A stretch of 34,029 nucleotides of DNA from Burkholderiales bacterium (GTDB lineage: Bacteria > Pseudomonadota > Gammaproteobacteria > Burkholderiales > Burkholderiaceae_C), in the NCBI GenBank assembly GCA_006227825.1, contig SBFS01000100.1:1-34029 (forward strand), written 5' to 3'. Shown in pieces: positions 1 through 10,738 of this stretch. Made by a program: the position numbers and the translations under genes. Under the pieces are notes generated by a model. It did not search any database. It was not told the origin of the DNA and worked only from the letters and a program-made list of their open reading frames with translations. Positions within the stretch are counted from its first letter, which is position 1, and each line of letters begins with the position of its first letter.

Positions 1-18
1 CGCCCAAAGGACGTGCCC

Positions 19-2364
19 ATGATTGCCCAGGAACTTGAAGTCAGCTTGCATATGGCCTTCGTCGAGGCCCGGCAGCAGCGGCACGAATTCATCACCGTCG
101 AGCACCTGCTGCTTGCGCTGCTGGACAACCCCAGCGCGGCCGAGGTGCTGCGCGCCTGCTCGGCCAACATCGACGACCTGCGCAAGTCCCTGACGAATTT
201 CATCAAGGACAACACGCCGCAGGTGGCGGGCACCGAGGAGGTGGACACCCAGCCCACGCTCGGATTCCAGCGGGTCATCCAGCGGGCCATCATGCACGTG
301 CAGTCGACGGGCAACGGCAAGAAGGAAGTCACCGGCGCCAACGTGCTGGTCGCCATCTTCGGCGAAAAGGACTCGCACGCGGTCTACTACCTGCACCAGC
401 AGGGCGTGACGCGGCTGGATGTGGTGAACTTCATCGCCCACGGCATCCGCAAGAGCGATCCGCCCGAGACGGGCAAGTCCGGCGAGAGCGCGGCCGAAAA
501 CGAGGAGCAGGGCGCCGAGGGCAAGTCCAGCGAGAAGGCTTCTCCGCTGGAGCAGTTCACGCAGAACCTCAACCAGCTCGCCCGGGACGGCAAGATCGAC
601 CCCCTGATCGGCCGTGAGTACGAGGTCGAGCGCGTCATCCAGATCCTGTGCCGCCGGCGCAAGAACAACCCCCTGCTGGTGGGCGAGGCGGGCGTGGGCA
701 AGACCGCCATCGCCGAAGGGCTGGCCTGGCGCATCACCCAGGGGGACGTGCCCGAGATCCTGGCCGAATCCAGCGTCTATTCGCTGGACATGGGCGCCCT
801 GCTGGCGGGCACCAAGTACCGGGGCGACTTCGAACAGCGCCTCAAGGGCGTGCTCAAGTCCCTCAAGGACAAGCCGCACGCGATCCTGTTCATCGACGAG
901 ATCCACACCCTGATCGGGGCCGGCGCTGCCTCGGGCGGCACGCTGGATGCATCCAACCTGCTCAAGCCGGCGCTCTCCAGCGGCCAGCTCAAGTGCATCG
1001 GTGCCACGACCTTCACCGAATTCCGCGGCATCTTCGAGAAGGATGCGGCCCTGTCGCGCCGTTTCCAGAAGGTCGATGTGGTGGAGCCCACGGTCGAACA
1101 GACGGTGGACATCCTCAAGGGCCTCAAGAGCCGGTTCGAGGAGCACCACAGCGTCAAGTACGCCGTGGCGGCGCTTCAGGCGGCAGCCGAGCTGTCGGCC
1201 AAGTACATCAACGACCGCCACCTGCCCGACAAGGCGATCGACGTGATCGACGAGGCCGGGGCCGCGCAGCGCATCCTGGCGCCTTCCCGGCGCAAGAAGA
1301 CCATCGGCAAGAACGAGATCGAGGAGATCGTGGCCAAGATCGCGCGGATTCCGCCCGCGAACGTGTCCAACGACGACCGCAGCAAGCTCCAGACCCTGGA
1401 GCGGGACCTCAAGAGCGTGGTGTTCGGGCAGGACAAGGCGCTGGAGGTGCTCGCTGCCAGTGTCAAGATGGCCCGCTCCGGCCTGGGCAAGGCCGACAAG
1501 CCCATCGGTGCTTTCCTGTTCAGCGGCCCGACCGGCGTCGGCAAGACCGAAGCGGCCAAGCAGCTGGCCTACATCATGGGCATCGACCTGATCCGCTTCG
1601 ACATGTCCGAGTACATGGAGCGCCACGCGGTCAGCCGCCTGATCGGCGCGCCCCCCGGGTATGTCGGGTTCGACCAGGGCGGCCTGCTGACCGAGGCCAT
1701 CACCAAGAAGCCGCACTGCGTGCTGCTGCTCGACGAGATCGAGAAGGCGCACCCGGACATCTTCAACGTGCTGCTGCAGGTGATGGACCACGGTACGCTG
1801 ACGGACAACAACGGACGCAAGGCCGACTTCCGCAACGTCATCATCATCATGACGACGAACGCGGGCGCCGAGACGATGAACAAGGCCGCCATCGGCTTCA
1901 CCAACCCGCGCGAGTCCGGTGACGAGATGGCCGACATCAAGCGGCTGTTCACGCCCGAGTTCCGCAACCGGCTCGATGCCATCGTCAGCTTCAAGGCGCT
2001 GGACGAGAACATCATCCTGCGCGTGGTGGACAAGTTCCTGCTGCAGCTGGAGACCCAGCTGGCCGAGAAGAAGGTGGAAGTCACGTTCACCGACACCCTG
2101 CGCAAGTACCTGGCCAAGAAGGGCTTCGACCCGCTGATGGGCGCGCGCCCGATGCAGCGGCTCATCCAGGACACGATCCGCCGCGCGCTGGCCGACGAAC
2201 TGCTGTTCGGCCGCCTGACCGAGGGCGGTCGCCTGACCGTCGACCTGGAGGCGCGGGTGGGCGAGGACGGCAAGGAGACGCAGGAGGTCCAGCTGGACAT
2301 CCAGCCCTTGCCCAGGAAAGAGGGCAAGCCGAGGGCGGCCGAAGAGGCGGCGGCCGCCGACTGA
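19..2364 (+). CDS. clpA: ATP-dependent Clp protease ATP-binding subunit ClpA
   Basis: [25 protein letters not shown]-terminus; two AAA+ modules ([15 protein letters not shown] and [15 protein letters not shown]); AAGGA-like Shine-Dalgarno before ATG at 19 (ORF track starts at upstream GTG 13). Confidence 0.97.
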   Translation: MIAQELEVSLHMAFVEARQQRHEFITVEHLLLALLDNPSAAEVLRACSANIDDLRKSLTNFIKDNTPQVAGTEEVDTQPTLGFQRVIQRAIMHVQSTGNGKKEVTGANVLVAIFGEKDSHAVYYLHQQGVTRLDVVNFIAHGIRKSDPPETGKSGESAAENEEQGAEGKSSEKASPLEQFTQNLNQLARDGKIDPLIGREYEVERVIQILCRRRKNNPLLVGEAGVGKTAIAEGLAWRITQGDVPEILAESSVYSLDMGALLAGTKYRGDFEQRLKGVLKSLKDKPHAILFIDEIHTLIGAGAASGGTLDASNLLKPALSSGQLKCIGATTFTEFRGIFEKDAALSRRFQKVDVVEPTVEQTVDILKGLKSRFEEHHSVKYAVAALQAAAELSAKYINDRHLPDKAIDVIDEAGAAQRILAPSRRKKTIGKNEIEEIVAKIARIPPANVSNDDRSKLQTLERDLKSVVFGQDKALEVLAASVKMARSGLGKADKPIGAFLFSGPTGVGKTEAAKQLAYIMGIDLIRFDMSEYMERHAVSRLIGAPPGYVGFDQGGLLTEAITKKPHCVLLLDEIEKAHPDIFNVLLQVMDHGTLTDNNGRKADFRNVIIIMTTNAGAETMNKAAIGFTNPRESGDEMADIKRLFTPEFRNRLDAIVSFKALDENIILRVVDKFLLQLETQLAEKKVEVTFTDTLRKYLAKKGFDPLMGARPMQRLIQDTIRRALADELLFGRLTEGGRLTVDLEARVGEDGKETQEVQLDIQPLPRKEGKPRAAEEAAAAD

Positions 2365-2386
2365 CACGGCAGCGCTTCATCCGGAC

Positions 2387-2414
2387 AAGGCCTGTCGCGC
2401 GCAGGCCTTTTTTT
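2387..2414 (+). terminator. Rho-independent terminator of clpA
   Basis: AAGGCCTG (2387-2394), loop, CAGGCCTT (2402-2409) followed by a T run, 23 bp after the clpA stop. Confidence 0.85.
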
Positions 2415-2443
2415 GGGGTCGGGTCTGCCGCGCGAAGCTGCGT

Positions 2444-2953
2444 TCAGCCTCCGCCTGCAGCGGCCATGTAGCGGGTTCGCAGCTGTTCCATGCGGCGCCG
2501 GTTCGCGCCGAAGTCCTCGCGCCCCAGGCGGCTCGCGCTGCGGACCTGGATGACCCGGTTGTCCGGGTCGGACCAGAACTCGAGGTCATCGACGAAACCC
2601 AGCCAGCGGGTTCGTGCCTCGGCATGGATGTAGTCATCCGCGCGGCGAACCACGCGCAGTGACGGCTCACCGGAAAGCACGTCTGCGAGCAGTTGCATCG
2701 CCCGAACCGGATCGTCGTCGGGCCAGGGCCAGGGCTCGACGCGGGCGTGTTCCTGCTGGGGGTGTCCGGGGTGGAGGTCGGCCTGGCTGCTGACGCTGTT
2801 GCGGGTCTCTGAGGGCGGCTTGAGTCGGCCTTGCCGGACACCCAGGTCATCGGGCGCATGGCCTTGCAGCAGGCCCGCCTGCCCGGAGGCCAGCAGCAGC
2901 AGGGGCGGCGCGACCAGCGCCGCCAGCCAGGCGCGGCGGGTTCGCCGGTTCAC
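2444..2953 (-). CDS. DUF1499 domain-containing protein with N-terminal signal/membrane segment
   Basis: [24 protein letters not shown] hydrophobic N-terminus; C-terminal [54 protein letters not shown] is DUF1499-like; GTG start overlaps the upstream stop by 4 bp. Confidence 0.8.
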   Translation of the reverse strand: MNRRTRRAWLAALVAPPLLLLASGQAGLLQGHAPDDLGVRQGRLKPPSETRNSVSSQADLHPGHPQQEHARVEPWPWPDDDPVRAMQLLADVLSGEPSLRVVRRADDYIHAEARTRWLGFVDDLEFWSDPDNRVIQVRSASRLGREDFGANRRRMEQLRTRYMAAAGGG

Positions 2954-4488
2954 CGCCGGCCACCGCCCAGCAGGCCGCCGAGCAAGCCCCTGACGATCTG
3001 CCGGCCCAGTCCGCTGGCCACGCTTCGGGCCGCCGTCTTGGCCATGGTCTGCACCAGGCCGTCGTACTGGCCACCGCGGGGGCCGGTGCGGCCGAAGAGC
3101 ACCTCGTTGAGCTTGCCGCCAGCGCTGGTGGTGGCGGGAGGCGCCGGCGTGGCACCCGGCACACGGGGTGCAGTCCGGTCGCCGCCGTCTGGCGCTTGGG
3201 CGCCGGTCCGCTGCTCGGCATGCTGGCGCAGGATTTCGTAGGCGCTGTCCCGGTCGACCGTCTTTTCGTAGACGCCGGCAACCAGCGACTGGGCGATGAG
3301 CGCCTGCCGCTGCGCGGCGCTGATGGGGCCGAGCTGGCTGCCTGGCGGGCAGACATAGGCGCGCTCGGTCTCGGTGGGCCGGCCCTTGGCATCGAGCAGG
3401 CTGACCAGGGCCTCGCCGACGGCCAGCTCGGTGATGGCGGCCTCGATGTCCAGTCCGGCCTTGGGGCGCATGGTCTGGGCCGTGGCCTTGACCGCCTTCT
3501 GGTCCCGGGGCGTGAAGGCGCGCAGCGCGTGCTGGATGCGGTTGCCAAGCTGGCCCAGCACGCTGTCCGGGATGTCCAGAGGGTTCTGGGTCACGAAGTA
3601 CACGCCGACGCCCTTGGAGCGGACCAGACGGACCACCAGCTCGATGCGCTCGATCAGCACCTTGGGGGCATCGTTGAACAGCAGGTGGGCCTCGTCGAAG
3701 AAGAACACCAGCCTGGGCTTGTCGGGGTCGCCGATTTCGGGCAGGGTCTCGAACAGCTCGGAGAGCATCCAGAGCAGGAAGGTGCCGTACAGGCGCGGCG
3801 CGTTGAGCAGCTTGTCGGCGGCCAGGATGTTGATCACGCCCTTGCCGTCGACGGTCTGCATGAAGTCCTGGATGTCGAGCATCGGCTCGCCGAAGAACCG
3901 GTCGCCGCCCTGCTGCTCGACCTGCAGCAGACCACGCTGGATGGCACCGATGCTGGCGGCACTGATGTTGCCGTATTCCGTGGTGAACTGGCGCGCGTTG
4001 TCCCCGACATGCTGCAGCAGTGCGCGCAGGTCCTTCATGTCCAGCAGCAGCAGGCCGTTGTCGTCCGCGATCTTGAAAACCAGGGAGAGCACCCCGGCCT
4101 GGGTGTCGTTCAGGTTGAGCATGCGCGCGAGCAGAAGCGGCCCCATGTCGCTGATGGTGGCCCTCACCGGGTGACCCTGTTCGCCGAACACGTCCCAGAG
4201 GGTGGCGGGGCAGGCCTGCGACTCGGGCAGCTCGATGCCGCGGTCGCGCAGGACGGCGCTGATCTTCTCGCCGAAGGAACCCGGCTGGCTGATGCCGGTC
4301 AGGTCGCCCTTGACGTCGGCCATGAAGACCGGGACGCCGATGCGGGAGAACTGCTCGGCCAGCGTCTGCAGCGTGACCGTCTTTCCGGTGCCCGTGGCAC
4401 CGGTGATCAGGCCGTGCCGGTTGGCCAGTTGTGGCAGCAGATGGCAGTGGGTCTGGGCGTTCTTGGCGATGAGCATCGGTGCGGCCAT
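2950..4488 (-). CDS. HerA-like / DUF853 family ATPase (YjgR-like)
   Basis: [45 protein letters not shown] Walker A and [12 protein letters not shown] Walker B; C-terminal GGLLGGG. Confidence 0.9.
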   Translation of the reverse strand: MAAPMLIAKNAQTHCHLLPQLANRHGLITGATGTGKTVTLQTLAEQFSRIGVPVFMADVKGDLTGISQPGSFGEKISAVLRDRGIELPESQACPATLWDVFGEQGHPVRATISDMGPLLLARMLNLNDTQAGVLSLVFKIADDNGLLLLDMKDLRALLQHVGDNARQFTTEYGNISAASIGAIQRGLLQVEQQGGDRFFGEPMLDIQDFMQTVDGKGVINILAADKLLNAPRLYGTFLLWMLSELFETLPEIGDPDKPRLVFFFDEAHLLFNDAPKVLIERIELVVRLVRSKGVGVYFVTQNPLDIPDSVLGQLGNRIQHALRAFTPRDQKAVKATAQTMRPKAGLDIEAAITELAVGEALVSLLDAKGRPTETERAYVCPPGSQLGPISAAQRQALIAQSLVAGVYEKTVDRDSAYEILRQHAEQRTGAQAPDGGDRTAPRVPGATPAPPATTSAGGKLNEVLFGRTGPRGGQYDGLVQTMAKTAARSVASGLGRQIVRGLLGGLLGGGRR

Positions 4489-4585
4489 GGTGTCCTCGGG
4501 AGCATCGGTGGGCGGGGGCGGCGGTGGTCCACCGTAAAATCACGGCCTATTACACCAAATTCTGGTCAGCAAAAAGGATTCGTTT

Positions 4586-5305
4586 GTGGCTGGACACAGC
4601 AAATGGGCCAACATTCAACACCGCAAGGGCCGGCAGGATGAGAAGCGGGGGAAGATCTGGACGCGGGTGATCCGCGAGATCACGGTGGCCGCCCGCTCCG
4701 GAGGCTCCGACCCGTCGTCCAACCCGCGGCTGCGGCTGGCGATCGACAAGGCCAAGGCGGCCAACATGCCCGCCGACCGCATCAAGTACAACATCGACAA
4801 GGCATCCGGCAACCTCGAGGGCCAGGCGCTTGAGGAGATCCGGTACGAGGGCTACGGCATCGGGGGGGCAGCCGTCATCGTCGACACCATGACGGACAAC
4901 CGCGTGCGCACGGTGGCGGAGGTGCGCCATGCCTTCAGCAAGCACGGCGGCAATCTGGGCACAGAGGGTTCGGTGGCTTTCCAGTTCAGGCACTGCGGCC
5001 AGCTCGTGTTCGCGCCCGGGACCTCCGAGGACCGGGTGATGGAGGTGGCGCTGGAGGCGGGTGCCGACGATGTGATCACCGGCGAGGACGGCGCCATCGA
5101 GGTGCTCACGGCGGTGGCCGACTTCGAGGCCGTGAAGAACGCGCTCGAGGCGGCCGCCCTGGTGCCTGAGTGGGCCGGCGTGACCATGCGGGCCGAGAAC
5201 ACGGTGGCGCTCGAGGGCGAGGATGCCGAGCGCATGCAGAAGCTGCTGGATGTGCTGGAAGACCTGGACGACGTTCAGGAGGTCTTCCACAACGCGGAGC
5301 TTTGA
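4586..5305 (+). CDS. yebC: YebC/PmpR (TACO1) family protein
   Basis: [32 protein letters not shown] family signature; GTG start. Confidence 0.95.
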   Translation: MAGHSKWANIQHRKGRQDEKRGKIWTRVIREITVAARSGGSDPSSNPRLRLAIDKAKAANMPADRIKYNIDKASGNLEGQALEEIRYEGYGIGGAAVIVDTMTDNRVRTVAEVRHAFSKHGGNLGTEGSVAFQFRHCGQLVFAPGTSEDRVMEVALEAGADDVITGEDGAIEVLTAVADFEAVKNALEAAALVPEWAGVTMRAENTVALEGEDAERMQKLLDVLEDLDDVQEVFHNAEL

Positions 5306-5432
5306 CCGGCTCCTGCACCGCGTTGCCCGCGCCGTCCCGTCGGGCGGGCATGGACGCATGGCCCGGCAGGCCCTGCGCAAGCCCTTGTCACGGAGCCCCT
5401 GCGGGCGCCTGATCGTTATCTGGAGAAGCAAC

Positions 5433-6707
5433 GTGAAAGTTCTGGTGATTGGCGGCGGCGGCCGCGAGCATGCACTGGCCTGGCGCCTCAAGCGTTCGCC
5501 GAGCGTCAGCCAGGTGTTTGTGGCACCGGGCAATGCCGGGACTGCGCGCGACCCGCAGCTGACCAATGTCCCCCTCACCGACAAGGTGCTCCTGCGCGAA
5601 TGGGTGCAGGCCAATGGCATCGGTCTGACGGTGGTGGGGCCCGAGGCCCCGCTGGCGGCCGGAGTGGTCGACGAGTTCCGTGCCCACGGACTGGCCGTCT
5701 TCGGCCCGACCCGCCAGGCAGCCCAGCTCGAGAGCTCGAAGGCCTTTTCCAAGGCCTTCATGCAGCGCCACGGCATCCCGACCGCCCGCTACCAGACGTT
5801 CTCCGACCCGGTGCAGGCACACGCCTATGTGGACGAGCAGGGCGCCCCCATCGTGGTCAAGGCCGACGGCCTGGCGGCGGGCAAGGGCGTGGTGGTGGCC
5901 ATGACGGCAGCCGAGGCGCACGAGGCGATCGATTTCATGCTGGTGGACAACACACTGGGTGTTGCGCACAACGAGGGTGGCGCGCGCGTGGTGATCGAGG
6001 AATTCCTCGAGGGCGAGGAGGCCAGTTTCATCGTCCTGTGCGACGGTGAGCATGCCCTGCCGCTGGCCACCAGCCAGGACCACAAGCGCCTGCTGGACCA
6101 CGACCAGGGGCCGAACACGGGCGGCATGGGCGCCTACTCGCCGGCGCCGGTGGTCACGCCCGCGGTGCACGAGCGCGCCATGCAGGAGATCATCCTGCCG
6201 ACCTTGCGGGGCATGGCCGCGGACGGCATTCCCTACACCGGCTTTCTCTACGCCGGGCTCATGATCACGCCGGATGGCGCGGTCAAGACGCTGGAGTTCA
6301 ACTGCCGCATGGGTGATCCGGAAACCCAGCCCATCATGATGCGTCTTCGCAGCGACCTGGCGCAGGTCCTGCTGGCCGGCACCCGGGGCGAGCTGGACAG
6401 GGTGGAGCTGTCCTGGGACGAACGGGTGGCCCTGGGGGTGGTGCTTGCGGCCCACGGCTATCCGCTGCAGCCCCGCAAGGGGGACGTGATCGAAGGCCTG
6501 CCGGCCGACAGCGACGCCTGCATGGTCTTCCACGCCGGGACGCAGGAGCGCGAAGACCAGGTGGTCACCAGTGGCGGCCGCGTGCTGTGTGTGACCGCGC
6601 TGGGCCAGACGGTCCGCGAGGCGCAGGAGCTGGCCTACCGGCACGCGTCGTCCATCCGGTTCGATGGCGTGCAGTACCGCCGCGATATCGGCCATCGGGC
6701 TGTGTGA
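5433..6707 (+). CDS. purD: phosphoribosylamine--glycine ligase
   Basis: [26 protein letters not shown]-terminus; [23 protein letters not shown] and [12 protein letters not shown] motifs; GTG start inside ORF 5223..6707. Confidence 0.96.
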   Translation: MKVLVIGGGGREHALAWRLKRSPSVSQVFVAPGNAGTARDPQLTNVPLTDKVLLREWVQANGIGLTVVGPEAPLAAGVVDEFRAHGLAVFGPTRQAAQLESSKAFSKAFMQRHGIPTARYQTFSDPVQAHAYVDEQGAPIVVKADGLAAGKGVVVAMTAAEAHEAIDFMLVDNTLGVAHNEGGARVVIEEFLEGEEASFIVLCDGEHALPLATSQDHKRLLDHDQGPNTGGMGAYSPAPVVTPAVHERAMQEIILPTLRGMAADGIPYTGFLYAGLMITPDGAVKTLEFNCRMGDPETQPIMMRLRSDLAQVLLAGTRGELDRVELSWDERVALGVVLAAHGYPLQPRKGDVIEGLPADSDACMVFHAGTQEREDQVVTSGGRVLCVTALGQTVREAQELAYRHASSIRFDGVQYRRDIGHRAV

Positions 6708-7348
6708 GCGCGGCTGCGGTGACACCCGAGCTGCCCATCCGATTCAAGGGGTCCGGGCTGGCCGCCTGGCTGCTGCGCATGGCGGGCTGGCGCCTGCATC
6801 ACGACGGCTTCCCCTCGCTGCAGGGGGTGGCCATCATCTATCCGCACACGAGCAACTGGGACTTCCCTGTCATGTTGCTGGCCAAGTGGGCCATTGGCGT
6901 GCCTGTCCGGTTCTGGGGCAAGGACAGCCTGTTCCGCATTCCGCTCTTCGGCCGCTGGCTGAGGCGGCTGGGCGGTGTGCCGGTGGACCGGCGCTCGTCC
7001 AGCGGTGCTGTCGGCACCATGGTCGGCCTGATGGGGCAGGCCCGGGATCGCGGCGAGGTGTTCTGGCTGGCACTGTCTCCCGAAGGAACGCGCAACTTCA
7101 CGTCGGGCTGGCGCAGCGGCTTCTATCGGGTGGCCCTGGAGGCGGGGGTGCCGGTCGCGGTGATCGGGCTGGATTACCGGGACAGAACCATCGATGTGAG
7201 CCGCTTCGTGCGGCTGCAGGGCCAGGAGGCCGCCGACTATGGCATTCTGGCGGCTGCGCTCGATGGGGTGGTCGGCCACCACCCCGAGAAGGCCAGCCCG
7301 GTTTGCCCGCTGGCTGCGCCGGCTCGGATTGTCAAGGAAAGCACATGA
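6704..7348 (+). CDS. lysophospholipid / 1-acylglycerol-3-phosphate acyltransferase family protein (PlsC-like)
   Basis: HTSNWD (HX4D) catalytic motif and LSPEGTRNF motif; GTG start overlapping the purD stop (GTGA). Confidence 0.85.
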   Translation: MSAAAVTPELPIRFKGSGLAAWLLRMAGWRLHHDGFPSLQGVAIIYPHTSNWDFPVMLLAKWAIGVPVRFWGKDSLFRIPLFGRWLRRLGGVPVDRRSSSGAVGTMVGLMGQARDRGEVFWLALSPEGTRNFTSGWRSGFYRVALEAGVPVAVIGLDYRDRTIDVSRFVRLQGQEAADYGILAAALDGVVGHHPEKASPVCPLAAPARIVKEST

Positions 7349-8265
7349 AAGCAAGCAGACCCTCCCATGAGGTGCGGCAGTACCTCACCGGGCTGCAGGA
7401 CCGGATCACCTCCACCGTGGCGATGGTCGACGGCGGGCAGTTCCTGGTCGATCCCTGGAACAAGGCGGCTGGCGAGATGCTGCAGGGCGACGGCATCACC
7501 CAGATCCTGGAGGACGGCGTGGTGTTCGAGCGGGCCGGTTGCGGTTTCTCGCATGTGCGCGGTCCCCGCCTGCCTCCTTCGGCCACCCAGCACAGGCCCG
7601 AGCTGGCAGGGGCGCCGTTCGAGGCCATGGGCGTGTCCCTGGTGTTCCATCCGCGCAACCCGTATGTGCCGACCGTGCACATGAACGTGCGCATGATCGC
7701 GGCGACGCCCGCCGGGGGGCAGACCGTCTGCTGGTTCGGCGGCGGCATGGACCTCACGCCCTACTACGGGTTCGAGGAGGATGCCGTTCACTTCCATGCC
7801 ACCTGCCGCAAGGCGCTCGACCCGTTCGGTGTCGACAAGTACCCCCGCTTCAAGCGCTGGTGCGACGAGTATTTCCACCTCAAGCACCGCAACGAGCAGC
7901 GCGGCATCGGCGGGGTGTTCTTCGATGACTTTTCGGAGCTGGGCTACGAGGGCAGCCTGGCCATGATGCGGTCGGTGGGCGATGCCTTTCTCGATGCCTA
8001 CCTTCCCATCGTCGACCGACGCCGCGACATGGACTACGGAGAGCGTGAGCGCAGCTTCCAGCTCTATCGCCGGGGCCGGTATGTCGAGTTCAACCTGGTC
8101 TGGGACCGCGGAACCCATTTCGGCCTTCAGTCGGGTGGCCGCAGCGAGTCCATCCTGCTTTCGATGCCGCCCCTGGTGAGCTGGTCCTACAACCGCCAGA
8201 GCCTGCCGGGAACGCCGGAGGACCGCCTCTACCGGGATTTCCTCGTGCGCCGGGACTGGGTCTGA
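7345..8265 (+). CDS. hemF: oxygen-dependent coproporphyrinogen-III oxidase
   Basis: [80 protein letters not shown] at 7345. Confidence 0.96.
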   Translation: MKASRPSHEVRQYLTGLQDRITSTVAMVDGGQFLVDPWNKAAGEMLQGDGITQILEDGVVFERAGCGFSHVRGPRLPPSATQHRPELAGAPFEAMGVSLVFHPRNPYVPTVHMNVRMIAATPAGGQTVCWFGGGMDLTPYYGFEEDAVHFHATCRKALDPFGVDKYPRFKRWCDEYFHLKHRNEQRGIGGVFFDDFSELGYEGSLAMMRSVGDAFLDAYLPIVDRRRDMDYGERERSFQLYRRGRYVEFNLVWDRGTHFGLQSGGRSESILLSMPPLVSWSYNRQSLPGTPEDRLYRDFLVRRDWV

Positions 8266-8897
8266 TGGGCCGCGGACCGATCGCGCGCGTGGGCATGTTC
8301 GGCGGCGCCTTCGACCCGCCGCACCTGGCCCATCTGCGCCTGGCCCGGACGGCACTGGAGCAACTGGGCCTGGACCGCCTGCACGTGATACCGACCGGGC
8401 AGGCCTGGCACAAGGCACGTGTGCTGTCTGCCGCCTCCCACCGGCTGGCCATGTGCGAACTGGCGTTCGGCGATCTGCCGGGTGTGGTCATCGACGACCG
8501 GGAAATCCGGCGTGAGGGCCCGAGCTACACCGCAGACACCCTGGCCGAGCTCAGGGCGCTTTATCCGGGCGCCAGTCTCTACCTGGTGCTCGGAGCGGAT
8601 CAGCTGCTTTCCTTTCGTGGCTGGGTGCGCTGGCAGGATGTCCTGCAGCAGGCCCGCCTGGCCGTCGCGGACCGGCCCCTGGACGAATCCGCCAGCGATG
8701 GCGCGGAAGGCGTGGCCGGTCCCGACCTGGCCGCCGTCGGCATTCCGTTTGAGCCGCTGTGCATGCCGCCCTGGCGCCTGAGCGCGACGGCCGTACGTGC
8801 GCAGGCGGCCATGGGCAGCTCCAGCATCGGCCAGATGGTTCCGGACGCTGTGTCGAGCTATATTTCACAACATTCCCTCTACCCCAGCGCCTCATGA
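8265..8897 (+). CDS. nadD: nicotinate-nucleotide adenylyltransferase
   Basis: [19 protein letters not shown] nucleotidyltransferase motif, [14 protein letters not shown]; start overlaps hemF stop (TGATG). Confidence 0.95.
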   Translation: MGRGPIARVGMFGGAFDPPHLAHLRLARTALEQLGLDRLHVIPTGQAWHKARVLSAASHRLAMCELAFGDLPGVVIDDREIRREGPSYTADTLAELRALYPGASLYLVLGADQLLSFRGWVRWQDVLQQARLAVADRPLDESASDGAEGVAGPDLAAVGIPFEPLCMPPWRLSATAVRAQAAMGSSSIGQMVPDAVSSYISQHSLYPSAS

Positions 8898-9610
8898 CCA
8901 GCGAATCCACCTCGAAGAAGCAACTCCAGCGCCTGCAGCGCGCCATCGTCGACGGCCTGGAGGACGTCAAGGGTCAGGACATCGTGGTCTTCAACACCGA
9001 AGAGCTCTCGCCCCTTTTCGAGCGGGTGATCGTGGCCAGCGGCACCTCCAACCGGCAGACCAAGGCCCTGGCCGCCAGCGTGCGGGACAAGGTTCGCGAG
9101 GCCGGCTTCGACAAGCCGCGCATCGAGGGCGAGGACAACGGCGAGTGGATCATCGTCGACTGTGGCCAGGCCGTGGCCCATGTCATGCAGCCGGTGATCC
9201 GCCAGTACTACCGGCTGGAGGAAATCTGGGGTGCCAAGCCGGTCCGGCTGCGACACGGCGCGGCCAAGGACAAGGCGGCCTCCGGTGCCGCCCCGCGCCA
9301 GGCCGGTGCCCGGACCGGGTCCGGTTCCTCAGCCCGTACGGCTTCGGCTGCCACCGGAGCGGCCCCGCGTGCGGCGCGCCCTTCGTCCGGGTCCGCAGCG
9401 GCAAAGAAGACCGCCGGGCGCAAGACGGCCCCGCGCACCGGCGGCGGCGCTGCGGCCGCCGAGCCGTCCAAGCCTGCACGGCGGGTTGCGGCCCCCAGGT
9501 CCAAGGCGCCGGTGGCCAAGCTGGTCGTCAACAAGCCCCGGCCGGCGGCCAAGGCCGCTGCCGGCAAGTCACCGGCCCGCAAGACGGCGGCCAAGAAGAA
9601 GCCCTCATGA
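8894..9610 (+). CDS. rsfS: ribosome silencing factor RsfS with long basic Ala/Lys/Arg/Pro-rich C-terminal tail
   Basis: [40 protein letters not shown] and [31 protein letters not shown]; gene order nadD-rsfS-rlmH. Confidence 0.94.
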   Translation: MTSESTSKKQLQRLQRAIVDGLEDVKGQDIVVFNTEELSPLFERVIVASGTSNRQTKALAASVRDKVREAGFDKPRIEGEDNGEWIIVDCGQAVAHVMQPVIRQYYRLEEIWGAKPVRLRHGAAKDKAASGAAPRQAGARTGSGSSARTASAATGAAPRAARPSSGSAAAKKTAGRKTAPRTGGGAAAAEPSKPARRVAAPRSKAPVAKLVVNKPRPAAKAAAGKSPARKTAAKKKPS

Positions 9611-10074
9611 AGCTGGTGGTCGTGGCGGTCGGGCAACGCATGCCCGACTGGGCACAGACCGCCTGCGACGACTATGTCCGGCGCTGCCCCCCCGAGTGGC
9701 GGCTGGAGGTGCGCACGGTCAAGACCGAGCCTCGCGGGGTGAAGGGCCGTGAGGCCCTGCAGGCAGCCGAGCGCGAACGCATCCAGGCAGTCCTGCCCAA
9801 GGGCTGCCGCCTGGTGGTCCTGGACGAGCGGGGGGCGGCCCTGAGCACCCGCGACCTGGCGGACCAGCTGCAGCGCTGGCAGCTGGGAGGCGACGATGTG
9901 GCCCTGGTGATCGGCGGCCCGGACGGCCTGGAGCCGGCATTCCGGGACGCAGCCCACCAGCGGATCCGGCTCTCCGACCTGACCCTGCCCCACGCCCTTG
10001 CCCGCGTGCTGCTGCTCGAGCAGCTCTACCGCGCCTGGTCGATCAACACCAACCATCCCTACCACCGGGAATGA
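9607..10074 (+). CDS. rlmH: 23S rRNA (pseudouridine(1915)-N(3))-methyltransferase RlmH
   Basis: [49 protein letters not shown]-terminus. Confidence 0.96.
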   Translation: MKLVVVAVGQRMPDWAQTACDDYVRRCPPEWRLEVRTVKTEPRGVKGREALQAAERERIQAVLPKGCRLVVLDERGAALSTRDLADQLQRWQLGGDDVALVIGGPDGLEPAFRDAAHQRIRLSDLTLPHALARVLLLEQLYRAWSINTNHPYHRE

Positions 10075-10113
10075 GCCCGTCGCAGCGGCCCCTCCAACCA
10101 CCGTCGCCCCGTC

Positions 10114-10731
10114 ATGACCGACTTCATCTACCTGGCCTCCCAGAGCCCCCGACGACGCCAGTTGCTGGAGCAGTGGGGGGTGCGCTGCGAACTCCTGCTG
10201 CCCGACGAGGATGAGGATGTCGAAGCCCTGGAGGCGGTCAGGACGGGCGAGCCGCCGGCCGCCTACGTTCGCCGGGTCACTTCGCTCAAGCTGGACGCCG
10301 CGCTCCAGAGGCTGCGACGCAGGGGGCTGCCGGCAGCGCCGGTCCTGTGCGCGGACACCACGGTCGCGCTGGGCAGGCGCATCCTGGGCAAGCCGGCCGA
10401 TGCGGCCGATGCGCGCCGCATGCTGGGCGACCTGTCCGGACGGCGGCACCGTGTGCTGACCGCCGTGTCCGTGGGCCGCCCCGGCGCCCGCTCGCAGCGG
10501 GTCTGGCAGGCCTTGTCGGTCTCCACCGTCCGTTTCTCCATCCTCAGCCCGGAACAGATCCGCCGCTATGTCCGTTCGGGCGAGCCGCAGGGCAAGGCCG
10601 GGGCCTATGCCATCCAGGGGCGCGCGGCGCTCTGGATCGACCACATCAGCGGCAGCCACTCCGGCATCATGGGCCTGCCGGCACACGAAACGGCGCAGCT
10701 GCTGGCCAAGGCCGGGCTGCGCATAGACTGA
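10114..10731 (+). CDS. maf: Maf family nucleoside triphosphate pyrophosphatase
   Basis: [74 protein letters not shown]. Confidence 0.94.
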   Translation: MTDFIYLASQSPRRRQLLEQWGVRCELLLPDEDEDVEALEAVRTGEPPAAYVRRVTSLKLDAALQRLRRRGLPAAPVLCADTTVALGRRILGKPADAADARRMLGDLSGRRHRVLTAVSVGRPGARSQRVWQALSVSTVRFSILSPEQIRRYVRSGEPQGKAGAYAIQGRAALWIDHISGSHSGIMGLPAHETAQLLAKAGLRID

Positions 10732-10738
10732 GAACATC

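Noticed and set aside
648-1922. 424-aa plus-strand ORF inside clpA
   Set aside because: Frame-shifted reading of clpA with Arg/Gly/Ala-rich nonsense composition.
2950-4488. HerA-like ATPase as an antiphage defence gene
   Set aside because: Sequence fits the widespread YjgR/DUF853 family, and no NurA, SIR2 or other defence partner is adjacent; the context is housekeeping.
4535-4549. CCGT-AAAATC-ACGG dyad upstream of yebC
   Set aside because: Very short stem around a TAAAAT -10-like element; no -35 and similar sequences are expected by chance.
5306-5432. Possible promoter for purD (TTGTCA at 5385)
   Set aside because: No acceptable -10 at 16-18 bp spacing.
3196-6725. ORFs 3196..4641 (+) and 5388..6725 (-)
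   Set aside because: Antisense shadows of the HerA-like gene and purD.
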